The notes beneath the pieces are model-generated. The model was not told the DNA's origin, did not search any database, and was given only the letters and a program-made list of their open reading frames with translations. The translations under genes and the position numbers were made by a program. DNA of 64,000 bases, taken from the NCBI RefSeq assembly GCF_913064665.1, contig NZ_CAJYBT010000012.1, positions 1 to 64,000 on the forward strand. Reading direction: 5' to 3'. Below, in pieces: positions 1-8,449 of this stretch. The DNA comes from an uncultured Thioclava sp. GTDB taxonomy: Bacteria > Pseudomonadota > Alphaproteobacteria > Rhodobacterales > Rhodobacteraceae. Numbering within the stretch: the first letter of the stretch is position 1; each line of letters begins with the position of its first letter.

Positions 1-730
1 CAATATCCGTGAGCAGCCGATGAAAGCCTGGCCGCGTCCGATGGCCCTCTTTGCCGCTTGAGGGGAACAAGAACCGCGACGGCGGGATGCGGCGTTTGAC
101 GCGTGCCTCTTCCTCGGCGGTGTCGCGAGCGCGCAGCCAGTCGGCCAGCGCCTCACGGGCAGGGGGCGAAAGCGGCACCATGCGCTCTTTGCCTCCCTTG
201 CCGGAAATCAGCAACATCCGGGGATCGCCCCGCGCCGCCGCAACGGGCAGGCCGACCAACTCGCTGACCCGCATGCCAGTGGCGTATAGCAGTTCCATCA
301 AGGCGCGGTTGCGGATCTGGTCGCGCAGCGAGCGGCCCTGATCGCGCGACGCTTCCAGCAGGGCTTCGACCTCGTCTATGCTCAGCGTTTTGGGTAAGCG
401 CTGGGCCCGCCCCGGCCCGGAAATGCGGATCGCAGGGTCATCGCTGCGCCAGCCTTCCTCATAGGCAAAGCGAAACATTTGCCGGATCGCGCTAAGCCTG
501 CGTGCGCGGGTTGATTTGGCCAACCCATCGGCCTCGCAGCGGATCAGGTAGGTCTCGATATCGCCGCGTTGCAGATCGGCCAGACACAGGGATTTGGCCT
601 GCGTGAAGCCAAGGAAATCGGTCAGATCGCGCGCATAGCTTTCAATCGTGTTGCGTGCCGAACCGGCCTCGGCGGCTTGCGCCTCAAGGAAGGCGGGCAA
701 CCAATGGGGGTCGGGGGGCGCCTCACTCAT
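1..730 (-). CDS. xerD: Tyrosine recombinase XerD (3' part missing)
   Basis: Site-specific recombinase that, with XerC, resolves chromosome dimers at dif. The visible 243 residues hold the N-terminal SAM-like core-binding domain (about residues 8-95) and the first half of the catalytic domain. The first catalytic arginine is in ATGMRVSEL and the catalytic lysine region is GKGGKER. The later H-x-x-R, His and Tyr nucleophile would lie beyond base 1, so the gene is cut by the window edge and is not visibly damaged. The ATG at 730 overlaps the stop of the upstream gene (ATGA), indicating co-transcription. XerD near aroK/aroB is a common arrangement in Rhodobacterales. XerC was considered, but the neighbourhood and sequence favour XerD. 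Confidence 0.9.
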   Translation of the reverse strand, partial: MSEAPPDPHWLPAFLEAQAAEAGSARNTIESYARDLTDFLGFTQAKSLCLADLQRGDIETYLIRCEADGLAKSTRARRLSAIRQMFRFAYEEGWRSDDPAIRISGPGRAQRLPKTLSIDEVEALLEASRDQGRSLRDQIRNRALMELLYATGMRVSELVGLPVAAARGDPRMLLISGKGGKERMVPLSPPAREALADWLRARDTAEEEARVKRRIPPSRFLFPSSGKEGHRTRPGFHRLLTDI

Positions 731-2313
731 CCGCGTCGATCCAGCACGATTAACTCAATCGCCGCGCGTCGCGCCGTCGATTCCAGCCCCGCCAGACGCA
801 GCAATTTCAGCCCATCGACCAAGCGCGGATAATCTCCGCGCGCGCCCTGCGCCACATCGTCGATCGCATGCAACAGCGCCGCGCCCAGTTGATCGGGCAG
901 TAGCCCTGCATAGCGCGCAGGCACCGCGCCGGGCGCTGTGTCAAAGACGTCCTTGAGCGCGCGGGTCAAATCATCTTGGGCGGGAATGCCGGCGGACTGA
1001 CCCTTGGCAAACCCGCTCAGCAAGGCCGCATTCGCCCCGGTGCCAGAGCCATCATTCGCGATCTCTTCGTAATCCGGCGTCAAAAGTCCCAGATCATGGG
1101 CGATCCGACCTGCGTCTCCGGGCAGGTTCATCGCCGCCAATCGGGTGCCGTATAGCGTGCCCAACATGGGTTCCAGCTCTTGTTTGGACATTTCACGCCA
1201 CGCGCGGGGCAGGGCCTTGGCCACCGCTGCGTTGTCCTGAGCGTTCATCGCCTTGTCCAGCGCCGTGATGGCACTGACCCGATCCCAAAGCGCGCCAGAG
1301 GCCGCAGCCTTGCGTTCGGTATAAAGCCCCAAAAGCCGGTTCGGGTCGATCACCCCGGCGCGCGCCAGACGCTCTGCTGCTTCAAGCTGCGCCTTCCAGC
1401 CGTTGTTTTCGGTCAGATCGGCATGCGCAAAGGCCAGCGGCAACATCGAGGTCGCAAGCGGCTGGCCAATCGCCTCCATCATTTTGAAGCTAAGCGGGGT
1501 CACCGGATCAGGGGGCGTCAGATCATCGGCACCATCAGCCAATTCGGGATCAAGAAATTGCGCGATCAATTCGGCCTGATCCTCTGGAATCTGTCCAAGC
1601 GCGCGGCCCGTGCCATAGGTCAGTTCGGCGGTGTCCCAATGGCCTGTGCGCGCCAGACAAAAAATGCGCGCCGGATATGAGGGCGCGATGGCGGGCGTGC
1701 GCTCCATCACGCGGCAGGCCTCGGTTTCATTGCCCAGCAACAGCGCGACGTCAAAGCGCCGCCGGAAAATCGCCGGATTGGTCGGGTCCGCCTGTTCCAG
1801 TAAGGCATGGGCTTGCTGCAACGCGCCCATATCCAGCAGGCGATCCACCCGCGCCAGAAACAGCATGTCGCGCTGGGCGGGTGTGGTGATCTGCGGTGGG
1901 TCCAATTCGGCCAATAGCAGCGTCATCAGCAGATCATGCAATGCGGGCAGGTTGTCATCAGGGGTGTTGCGCAGCGCCCGCGCCAGTTCGGGCGCAGGCG
2001 TGCTGCCCCAAAGATTGGCGGGCAAGCCGGTGCGGGCCTCTGACAATAGCCCCAGCCGATCCGCCGAGGGCGCATCGAGCGACAAAACCGAGATGTTTTC
2101 GATCCCGCCTGCGCCGGAAACGGGGGGGTGGGTGGAGGCGCCGGGGTGCACCGCTGCGGGCGTGACAACCGAACGCGACAGCCAGTCGATCGCTGAAAGC
2201 GGTTTCGTATCGCGCGCCTGAGCAGTTTGCGTTTGCGCGAGTGCTGGTGACGCCGCGGCGGCCCCGCCCAGCACCAGCGCAATCAGAAAAGCAAAACTGT
2301 GCTTAATTCCCAC
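727..2313 (-). CDS. Secreted helical-repeat protein of unknown function
   Basis: I do not recognise a named family. A GTG start at 2313 gives a clean Sec signal peptide (GIKHSFAFLIALVLG followed by AAAASPALAQ) and 528 residues; an upstream ATG at 2376 would place extra basic residues before it and overlap the previous gene by 74 bases. After the signal the protein is alanine/leucine-rich and mostly helical. Segments such as RVDRLLDMGALQQAHALLEQ resemble tetratricopeptide-type helices, so a periplasmic scaffold or assembly role is possible. It sits between a small membrane protein gene (11-base overlap) and xerD (4-base overlap), so all three appear to form one operon. Long Ala-rich proteins in this position seem to be a Rhodobacterales peculiarity (recalled, not checked). 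Confidence 0.7.
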   Translation of the reverse strand: MGIKHSFAFLIALVLGGAAAASPALAQTQTAQARDTKPLSAIDWLSRSVVTPAAVHPGASTHPPVSGAGGIENISVLSLDAPSADRLGLLSEARTGLPANLWGSTPAPELARALRNTPDDNLPALHDLLMTLLLAELDPPQITTPAQRDMLFLARVDRLLDMGALQQAHALLEQADPTNPAIFRRRFDVALLLGNETEACRVMERTPAIAPSYPARIFCLARTGHWDTAELTYGTGRALGQIPEDQAELIAQFLDPELADGADDLTPPDPVTPLSFKMMEAIGQPLATSMLPLAFAHADLTENNGWKAQLEAAERLARAGVIDPNRLLGLYTERKAAASGALWDRVSAITALDKAMNAQDNAAVAKALPRAWREMSKQELEPMLGTLYGTRLAAMNLPGDAGRIAHDLGLLTPDYEEIANDGSGTGANAALLSGFAKGQSAGIPAQDDLTRALKDVFDTAPGAVPARYAGLLPDQLGAALLHAIDDVAQGARGDYPRLVDGLKLLRLAGLESTARRAAIELIVLDRRG

Positions 2314-2467
2314 CCGTATCCCCGCCGCTGCCAAGGCCCCCCGGCAAGGTGACCTCGATGCGCTGTTGTTGCGCATCGGGTTTCATGTCGCCCAAGTAGG
2401 CATAGCCGATGATCCCGATCGCGCCGAGCACCAGAAGGATCACGACGAGCTTGAAGATACGCCCCAT
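2303..2467 (-). CDS. Small single-pass membrane protein
   Basis: A 54-residue protein from the ATG at 2467, preceded by a GTGAG Shine-Dalgarno-like sequence. Residues 5-24 (FKLVVILLVLGAIGIIGYAY) form one transmembrane helix with a short basic N-terminus. The remainder is a short polar tail rich in Gly/Asp that ends LGSGGDTGGN. No enzymatic motif is visible. It starts the leftward series that continues into the secreted helical protein and xerD and is divergent from aroK, so the 190 bases between 2468 and 2657 must hold both promoters. A longer 90-residue reading from 2575 is unlikely because the extra N-terminus is basic and has no ribosome-binding site. Confidence 0.7.
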   Translation of the reverse strand: MGRIFKLVVILLVLGAIGIIGYAYLGDMKPDAQQQRIEVTLPGGLGSGGDTGGN

Positions 2468-2657
2468 AGTCTCACTTTCAGCCGGATTGTGGCGCGTCCC
2501 GAAGCGGCGCGTCGTTCTTAGTTGCGGTTTCACATTGATCATATATGGCTTTTCAGGGAAGTTCACGCCATTCAAGGGGTCTCATTTCACGATTGTGCAA
2601 GGCTCCGCCGATGGGGCAAGGCGCAGGCCGGAACGGGATTGACACGAAGGAGCGGCA

Positions 2658-3233
2658 GTGACGGTGGATCAGCAGGGCTCTGGGGGCACGCTAAAGCGTT
2701 CTATTGTGCTTGTGGGCATGATGGGCTCGGGCAAGACAGCGGTGGGCACCGCGCTTGCGCGGATGTTAAATGTGCCATTTCTGGACAGTGATCACGAAAT
2801 CGAGCGCGCCGCGCAAATGAGCGTTGCCGAGATTTTCGCCCGCGATGGCGAGCCATTTTTTCGGGCGCGCGAATCAGAGGTGCTTGAGCGGCTGCTGTCA
2901 GGGCCGCCCGGTGTGATCTCGACCGGAGGCGGGGCGTTTCTGGCCGAGTCGAACCGCGCATTGATCGCGCGGCTGGGCGTATCGATCTGGTTGCGCGCCG
3001 ATCTGAATCTATTGTGGAACCGGGTGCGCCACAAAAACACCCGCCCGCTGTTGCGCACCGCTGACCCCAAGGCCACGCTGAGCGCGCTTTTAGAGGCCCG
3101 CGAGCCCCATTATTCCCAAGCCCAGCTTGTGGTTGAGGCAGAGCCCGAGTTGTCGATCACCGATATGGCCAAGAAAGTGGTTCAGGCAGTCAAACAAGTG
3201 GATGGGCTGATTGAGGAGAGAAACGATGCGTGA
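2658..3233 (+). CDS. aroK: Shikimate kinase
   Basis: Phosphorylates shikimate to shikimate 3-phosphate in the cytoplasmic pathway to chorismate. The 191-residue product has the P-loop GMMGSGKT at residues 20-27, the substrate-binding aspartate in FLDSDHEIE (about residue 45), the GGG loop in STGGGAF and a lid arginine in RPLLR. The GTG start at 2658 is chosen because AAGGAG lies five bases upstream; no nearby ATG fits. Its stop overlaps the start of aroB by eight bases, so the two pathway enzymes are translationally coupled. Confidence 0.96.
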   Translation: MTVDQQGSGGTLKRSIVLVGMMGSGKTAVGTALARMLNVPFLDSDHEIERAAQMSVAEIFARDGEPFFRARESEVLERLLSGPPGVISTGGGAFLAESNRALIARLGVSIWLRADLNLLWNRVRHKNTRPLLRTADPKATLSALLEAREPHYSQAQLVVEAEPELSITDMAKKVVQAVKQVDGLIEERNDA

Positions 3234-4338
3234 GATTGTGCCAGTCAGCTTGGGGGCGCGGTCCTATGAGGTGCGCATCGGCACTGGGTTGCTGGCCAAT
3301 GCCGGGGCCGAGATTGCGCCGCTCTTGCGCCGCCCGCGCGTGGCTGTGGTTGCCGATGAAACGGTCGCCGACCTGCATCTAGACGCTTTGCGCGCCGGGC
3401 TTGGCGATATCGAGATGGTCGCGCTGCGTCTGCCCCCCGGCGAGGGCACGAAAAGCTGGCCGCATTTCACCCGCACCGTCGAATGGCTGCTGGAGCAAAA
3501 GGTCGAACGGCGCGATATCGTCATTGCGTTTGGTGGCGGTGTGATCGGCGATCTGGTGGGCTTTGCAGCGGCTGTTTTGCGCCGGGGCGTGCGCTTTGTG
3601 CAGATCCCGACGAGCCTGCTGGCACAGGTCGATAGCTCGGTCGGCGGCAAGACCGGGATCAATGCGCCCCAAGGCAAGAACCTGATCGGTGCGTTTCATC
3701 AACCCAGCCTCGTTCTGGCCGATCTTGAGGTGCTGGGCACGCTGAAGCCGCGCGATTTTCTGGCGGGCTATGGCGAGGTCGTGAAATACGGGCTGCTCGG
3801 CGATGCCGCGTTTTTCGATTGGCTCGAGGCCAACGCCCCCGCGATGGCGGCGGGCGATATGGCGGGGCGGATGCATGCGGTCAAACGCTCGGTGCAGATG
3901 AAGGCCGAGATCGTGGCGCGCGATGAGACCGAACAAGGCGACCGCGCGCTTCTCAATCTGGGTCACACCTTTTGTCACGCGCTCGAGGCCGCGACGGGCT
4001 ACGGGGATCGGCTGCTGCATGGCGAAGGCGTGGCGATTGGTTGCGCGCTCGCCTTTGAGCTTAGCCAACGTCTGGGCCTGTGTTCGCAAGAGGCCCCCAG
4101 CCGCGTGCGCGCGCATCTGCGCACGATGGGGATGAAGGTTGATTTGGGCGATATTCCGGGCGACTTGCCGGGCACTGACGCGTTGATCGCGTTGATGGCG
4201 CAAGACAAGAAGGTCGAGGACGGCAAGCTGCGGTTTATCCTTGCGCGCGCAATTGGGCAAAGCTTTGTCAGCGCAGATGTGCCGCGTGATGTTCTGGCGG
4301 GCGTTCTGGACGATGCGCTGGCAACCCGCAGCGCCTGA
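3226..4338 (+). CDS. aroB: 3-dehydroquinate synthase
   Basis: Converts DAHP to 3-dehydroquinate, using NAD and a divalent metal. The 370-residue protein has the NAD-binding [11 protein letters not shown] motif, the conserved [21 protein letters not shown] region (phosphate-binding lysine), the metal-ligand glutamate in GYGEVVKYG, and metal-ligand histidines in NLGHTFCHA and LLHGEG. The ATG at 3226 follows GAGGAGAG at 3213-3220; a start 15 bases earlier would lack that spacing. It is the last protein gene before tRNA-Arg. Confidence 0.96.
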   Translation: MREIVPVSLGARSYEVRIGTGLLANAGAEIAPLLRRPRVAVVADETVADLHLDALRAGLGDIEMVALRLPPGEGTKSWPHFTRTVEWLLEQKVERRDIVIAFGGGVIGDLVGFAAAVLRRGVRFVQIPTSLLAQVDSSVGGKTGINAPQGKNLIGAFHQPSLVLADLEVLGTLKPRDFLAGYGEVVKYGLLGDAAFFDWLEANAPAMAAGDMAGRMHAVKRSVQMKAEIVARDETEQGDRALLNLGHTFCHALEAATGYGDRLLHGEGVAIGCALAFELSQRLGLCSQEAPSRVRAHLRTMGMKVDLGDIPGDLPGTDALIALMAQDKKVEDGKLRFILARAIGQSFVSADVPRDVLAGVLDDALATRSA

Positions 4339-4385
4339 GATTTTCCGTTGCGGCGCGCGCGTGGCTCGACTATATCCGCGCTCAG

Positions 4386-4462
4386 GCACCCATAGCTCAG
4401 CTGGATAGAGCGCTGCCCTCCGAAGGCAGAGGCCGTAGGTTCGAATCCTACTGGGTGCACCA
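4386..4462 (+). tRNA. tRNA-Arg (anticodon CCG)
   Basis: The 77 bases fold as a complete cloverleaf. The acceptor stem GCACCCA pairs with TGGGTGC, the D stem is GCTC/GAGC, the anticodon stem CTGCC/GGCAG carries loop CTCCGAA with anticodon CCG, the variable loop is AGGCC, and the T stem GTAGG/CCTAC carries TTCGAAT. The 3' ACCA is encoded. CCG reads the CGG arginine codon. The gene lies 47 bases after aroB and marks the left border between core genes and the metabolic region. Confidence 0.95.
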
Positions 4463-4587
4463 TTCTTTTCGATCGCTCATCTTGTGTGTTGCGCGTCTTG
4501 AATTAACGCATGCGTCCACACCTGCGTCGAAACGGTCTGCAAAACCAGGTGGCGATGCCATTTTGGGATCTGTTTAAATCCGCAAAC

Positions 4588-5322
4588 CTATCCCGCGGGC
4601 GCTGACGCCTGAAGCGCGCAAGGCGTGTCGATCAAGTCAGTGGGCTTTGCCAAACCTTCCAGATCGCTTGGGTCTGCGATCGTCACACGGCTCCCGTCGA
4701 TTGCGACCCCATAGGGTTTAAGCTGTCGGATCGCGCGGCTCAGGTTTTCAGGGGTCATCCCAAGATTTGAGGCGAGGCGGCGCTTCTCGAGTCCAAGCTC
4801 GAAACTCTCGAGGTTTCCGGCAAGTTTACGCGCGGACAAAAGATGGTTCGCCAGCCGTTCAAGCGAGCTGCGCAATTTCAGGTTCTTGGTGGCCATGATG
4901 TTGGCTCGATAACACTGGGCCAGCTCTGTCACGACCGCACGCGAAAAATCCGGGTCAAGATCGAACACCGCGCCGACGTCTTCAGAGGGAACCAGAATGA
5001 TGCGCGATTTTTCAAGGGTGCGGGCCGACATAAGGTAGCGCGCACGTCGAATGGTGGCGGCAAGAATGAACGTCGAGGTTGGTTGAAGAACGGCCATAGT
5101 CGTCTCTCGCCCGTTCCAATTTGCGAACAACTCGACGGAGCCAGAGACCAGCACATGAAGAAAATCGCTCGTATCCCCTTCGGTAATCAATTCGATCATC
5201 GGCGGGAAATTTTGCACATAGGCACCGCGCATCAACAGAGAAAAGCGAGCGTCATCAAGGCCTGAGAACAGGTCGAGGGACCGGATCTCTTCCGATTCGC
5301 GATCGCTTGTGTGGATGACCAT
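4588..5322 (-). CDS. narR: Crp/Fnr-family regulator, NarR-like, without Fe-S cysteines
   Basis: A cytoplasmic transcription factor of 244 residues with a cyclic-nucleotide-like sensor domain (about 20-130), a dimer helix and a C-terminal winged helix. The recognition helix region RLASNLGMTPENLSRAIRQL has the E-x-x-S-R pattern of the Fnr/Dnr group. Only two cysteines occur (in AQCYR and TPCAL), so no N-terminal [4Fe-4S] cluster like that of FNR can form. In Paracoccus, the cluster-less family member NarR sits beside narK and activates narKGHJI in response to nitrate or nitrite, and the gene order here matches. The ATG at 5322 is chosen because GGAGG lies six bases upstream. A Dnr-type NO sensor is the main alternative. 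Confidence 0.8.
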   Translation of the reverse strand: MVIHTSDRESEEIRSLDLFSGLDDARFSLLMRGAYVQNFPPMIELITEGDTSDFLHVLVSGSVELFANWNGRETTMAVLQPTSTFILAATIRRARYLMSARTLEKSRIILVPSEDVGAVFDLDPDFSRAVVTELAQCYRANIMATKNLKLRSSLERLANHLLSARKLAGNLESFELGLEKRRLASNLGMTPENLSRAIRQLKPYGVAIDGSRVTIADPSDLEGLAKPTDLIDTPCALQASAPAG

Positions 5323-5351
5323 CATGTACCTCCGGCTGAAATTAGGCGCCT

Positions 5352-5370
5352 TTGACCAAACAAATGTCAA
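5352..5370. promoter_or_regulatory. Inverted repeat upstream of the narR-like gene
   Basis: TTGAC and GTCAA are separated by nine bases (CAAACAAAT). The half-sites resemble Crp/Fnr-type half-sites, but the spacing is too wide for a standard 14-base FNR box. It lies about 30 bases before the regulator's start and could be an autoregulatory site or chance. Confidence 0.25.
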
Positions 5371-5470
5371 GCGCGCTATGGGTCGATTGCTATCGCTGGT
5401 TTGATCTGCGTTCCGTTTGGTTGTGATAAATGTAAGGCAATGAATTATTTATATAATTTGGTGAATTTCT

Positions 5471-5484
5471 TTGATTTGCATCAA
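5471..5484 (+). promoter_or_regulatory. FNR box upstream of narK1
   Basis: TTGATTTGCATCAA is a perfect match to the FNR/NNR consensus TTGAT-N4-ATCAA. It ends 78 bases before the narK1 ATG. Class II spacing would place transcription initiation near base 5519. It implies oxygen-responsive (FnrP-type) and/or NarR-type activation of the whole nar operon. Confidence 0.85.
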
Positions 5485-5562
5485 CATATCTGGCGAAGCA
5501 ACGCTGTTGAGGTGGCCCCGGGTTAACCGGCGAAAGGTCGGTCCAAATCTTGGAGAGACATC

Positions 5563-6927
5563 ATGCACACACTCGATGGCGTCACGCGCACGGAACAATA
5601 CCGGGCCTTGGGCCTCAGTACCTTCGCCTTCACCGTCTGCTTTGCCGTCTGGACGATTTTTTCGATCATCGGCGTACGGATCAAACAGGAACTCGGTCTG
5701 AGTGACACCCAATTTGGCCTGCTGGTTGCAACGCCGGTTCTGACCGGTTCGATTAGTCGGATTTTTCTGGGCGTCTGGACCGAGCAATTCGGCGGACGGA
5801 TCATGTTTCCGTTGCAGATGCTGATCACGGCCGTTGCCGTCTGGCTGCTGGCAACCGTCCATACCTATGAGATTTTCTTGCTGGCTGCGTTGGGGCTGGG
5901 GCTTGCGGGTGGCTCGTTTATCGTGGGCGTGGCCTATACGTCCCGTTGGTTTGAAAAAGAGCGTCAGGGCACGGCCTTGGGGATCTTTGGCGCAGGCAAT
6001 GTGGGCGCTGCGGTGACGAACTTTGCCGCACCTTTTCTTGTGGTGGCTTTGGGTTGGCAAGGGACGGCCAAGGTCTACTCCATCGTGTTGGTCGTGACTG
6101 CCGTGCTGTTCTATCTACTCGCCAAGACCGATCCGGTTCAGACCGAGCGCAAGAAAACGGGTGCCAAGCCGGTCTCGGCAAGCGATCAGCTTGCACCACT
6201 CAAGGATATTCAGGTCTGGCGCTTTGCCACCTATTACTTCTTCGTCTTTGGTGGGTTTGTCGCGCTGGCCTCGTTTCTGCCGCGCTACTATGTTGGCGCT
6301 TACGGTTTGCCGCTGACCACAGCGGGCGTTTTCGCAGGGTTCTACTCGCTGCCCGGTTCGGTTTTCCGCGCCCTCGGGGGGTGGATGTCGGACAAATGGG
6401 GCGCGCGCTCTGTGATGTATCTGACGTTCCTCGTCTCGCTCGTGGTGCTGTTTATCATGAGTTACCCGGAAACGAGCTACACCGTATCTGGCATCCACGG
6501 GCCGATCACCTTCACCTTCGGGCTGAATGCGACGATGTTCATGGGAATGACGGTGCTGCTGGGGTTTGTAATGAGCCTCGGCAAGGCGGCGGTCTACAAA
6601 CATATTCCGGTCTATTATCCCCATCACGTCGGTTCGGTTGGTGGCCTTGTGGGCATGATCGGCGGCCTTGGTGGATTTTTCCTGCCGATCTCGTTTGGCT
6701 TCCTGCTGGATTTGACCGGGGTCTGGACGGCGCCCTTCATGCTGATGTTCGTGCTGGTGCTGGTCTCGACGATCTGGATGCATGTCGCGATCCGGCGGAT
6801 GGAGCATGCACGTCACCCGGGTCTGGCCGACGAAAAATACCTTTCAGACGTGCCCGAAGCCCCGCTTTCCCAAAGCCGTTCCGGTGCACGTGATGCCGGG
6901 CGCGCAATGCCGCAACCCGCGAAGTAA
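5563..6927 (+). CDS. narK1: Nitrate transporter NarK1 (major facilitator superfamily)
   Basis: A 454-residue, 12-helix inner-membrane transporter of the nitrate/nitrite porter family. The two nitrate signature regions are visible: FGAGNVGAAVTNFAAP in the first half and GKAAVYKHIPVYYP with a glycine-rich stretch (GSVGGLVGMIGGLGG) in the second. NarK1-type proteins are thought to bring nitrate in with protons. The start is supported by GGAGAGA five bases upstream. It is the first gene of the nar operon, directly downstream of the FNR box. A separate NarK2-type gene follows; in Paracoccus denitrificans the equivalent proteins are fused. Confidence 0.9.
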   Translation: MHTLDGVTRTEQYRALGLSTFAFTVCFAVWTIFSIIGVRIKQELGLSDTQFGLLVATPVLTGSISRIFLGVWTEQFGGRIMFPLQMLITAVAVWLLATVHTYEIFLLAALGLGLAGGSFIVGVAYTSRWFEKERQGTALGIFGAGNVGAAVTNFAAPFLVVALGWQGTAKVYSIVLVVTAVLFYLLAKTDPVQTERKKTGAKPVSASDQLAPLKDIQVWRFATYYFFVFGGFVALASFLPRYYVGAYGLPLTTAGVFAGFYSLPGSVFRALGGWMSDKWGARSVMYLTFLVSLVVLFIMSYPETSYTVSGIHGPITFTFGLNATMFMGMTVLLGFVMSLGKAAVYKHIPVYYPHHVGSVGGLVGMIGGLGGFFLPISFGFLLDLTGVWTAPFMLMFVLVLVSTIWMHVAIRRMEHARHPGLADEKYLSDVPEAPLSQSRSGARDAGRAMPQPAK

Positions 6928-6990
6928 CGAGTTTCCAGCGGGCCGCGCCCTGCGGCCTGCATCATCAAAGCACTCTATAGGAGCCGCATC

Positions 6991-8382
6991 ATGGCGAGCA
7001 CCAATCTCTCCCCGACAAATGGCCACGTCCTGACCGACTGGCATCCCGAAGACCCCGATTTCTGGACCACCCGCGGTCGCGCGATCGCGACCCGTAACCT
7101 GTGGATCTCGATCCCCGCGCTCTTGCTGGCCTTTTCGGTCTGGATGGTGTGGTCGGTGGTTGTCGCGAAACTGCCCTCAATCGGGTTTGACTACACGACC
7201 GATCAGCTGTTCTGGCTGGCGGCACTGCCCGGCCTGTCAGGCGCGACGCTGCGCATCTTTTACAGCTTCATGATCCCGATCTTTGGCGGGCGCAAATGGA
7301 CGGCGCTGTCCACCGCGACCCTGTTGTTGCCCGCGCTTGGTATCGGTTTCGCGGTGCAGAACCCGAACACGCCCTATTCGATGTTCCTGATCCTCGCGCT
7401 GATGTGCGGCTTTGGCGGGGGCAACTTCGCCTCGTCGATGGCCAATATCGCCTATTTCTACCCGAAGGCGCAAAAGGGTAACGCGCTGGCGATGAATGCG
7501 GGGCTGGGCAACCTTGGGGTTTCGGTGATGCAGTTCGTCGTGCCGCTGGTCATCACCTTTGGGGTGTTCGGGGCCATCGGTGGCGCGCCGCAGCAGCTTG
7601 CCAATGGGGGCGAGTTGTTCATGCAAAACGCCGGGTTCATCTGGGTGCCCTTTATCGCCATCGCTGCCGTTGTGGCGTGGTTCGGGATGAATGACATTGC
7701 CTCGGCGACCGCGTCGTTCAAGACGCAGTCGGTGATTTTCGGGCGCTTCCATAACTGGGTGATGTCGTTTCTCTACACCGGGACATTCGGCAGCTTCATC
7801 GGCTATTCGGCGGGCTTCCCGCTGCTGATGAAAACTCAGTTTCCCGATGTGAACGTGCTGCAATACGCGTTCCTCGGTCCGCTTGTCGGCGCGCTAAGCC
7901 GCTCGGGCACGGGCTGGATTTCCGACCGTTTCGGCGGCGGGCGCGTCACGCTGTGGACCTTTATGGGAATGATCATTGCGGTCTGGGGTGTGTTGCAATT
8001 CCTGCCCTCTGGCGCGGATGCCGGGAATTTCTGGGGCTTCTTTGCCTGCTTCATGGTGCTGTTCTTCCTGACCGGTGTGGGCAACGCCTCGACCTTCCAG
8101 ATGATCCCCACGATCATGCGCCAAGAAGTGCCGCGCTTGAACCCCGGGCTCGATCCGAAGGCTACGTTGAAGCAGTCTGAAATGGAGAGCGCAGGGATCA
8201 TCGCCTTCACCTCCGCAATCGCGGCCTATGGCGCCTTTTTCATCCCCAAGGCCTACGGCATTTCGATCGATTACACGGGCGCGCCCAACGCCGCGCTGTG
8301 GGGCTTTATGATCTTCTACGCGATCTGCGTGGTGGTGACTTGGTTCTTTTACAGCCGCAAGGGCGCCCCGGCTCCCTGCTGA
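6991..8382 (+). CDS. narK2: Nitrate/nitrite antiporter NarK2 (major facilitator superfamily)
   Basis: A 463-residue, 12-helix transporter with signature stretches GFGGGNFASSMANIAYFYP and AGLGNLGVSVMQFVVP. The NarK2 group is associated with nitrate/nitrite exchange during respiration, which supplies the cytoplasm-facing NarG site and exports toxic nitrite. The ATG at 6991 is preceded by AGGAG. The gene is 63 bases after narK1 and 67 before narG. A stable stem-loop lies between narK2 and narG. Confidence 0.9.
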   Translation: MASTNLSPTNGHVLTDWHPEDPDFWTTRGRAIATRNLWISIPALLLAFSVWMVWSVVVAKLPSIGFDYTTDQLFWLAALPGLSGATLRIFYSFMIPIFGGRKWTALSTATLLLPALGIGFAVQNPNTPYSMFLILALMCGFGGGNFASSMANIAYFYPKAQKGNALAMNAGLGNLGVSVMQFVVPLVITFGVFGAIGGAPQQLANGGELFMQNAGFIWVPFIAIAAVVAWFGMNDIASATASFKTQSVIFGRFHNWVMSFLYTGTFGSFIGYSAGFPLLMKTQFPDVNVLQYAFLGPLVGALSRSGTGWISDRFGGGRVTLWTFMGMIIAVWGVLQFLPSGADAGNFWGFFACFMVLFFLTGVGNASTFQMIPTIMRQEVPRLNPGLDPKATLKQSEMESAGIIAFTSAIAAYGAFFIPKAYGISIDYTGAPNAALWGFMIFYAICVVVTWFFYSRKGAPAPC

Positions 8383-8392
8383 CATCCTGTGA

Positions 8393-8420
8393 CGCGCGCC
8401 CCGGCGTCTCGTGGCGCGCG
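8393..8420 (+). other. Stem-loop between narK2 and narG
   Basis: CGCGCGCC (8393-8400) and GGCGCGCG (8413-8420) form a perfect eight-pair GC stem with a 12-base loop. No T-run follows, so it is more likely an mRNA processing or stability element that sets narG level relative to the transporters than a full terminator. Confidence 0.45.
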
Positions 8421-8449
8421 CCCTTATCCTGTTCCCGAGGAGACGAGAT

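Noticed and set aside
2468-2657. Additional small gene between the membrane protein and aroK
   Set aside because: Frames overlap aroK or the membrane protein and have no ribosome-binding site; the stretch is better read as a divergent promoter region.
4386-4462. tRNA-Arg as attachment site of an integrated element
   Set aside because: No second copy of its 3' end, no integrase and no phage or plasmid gene were seen downstream.
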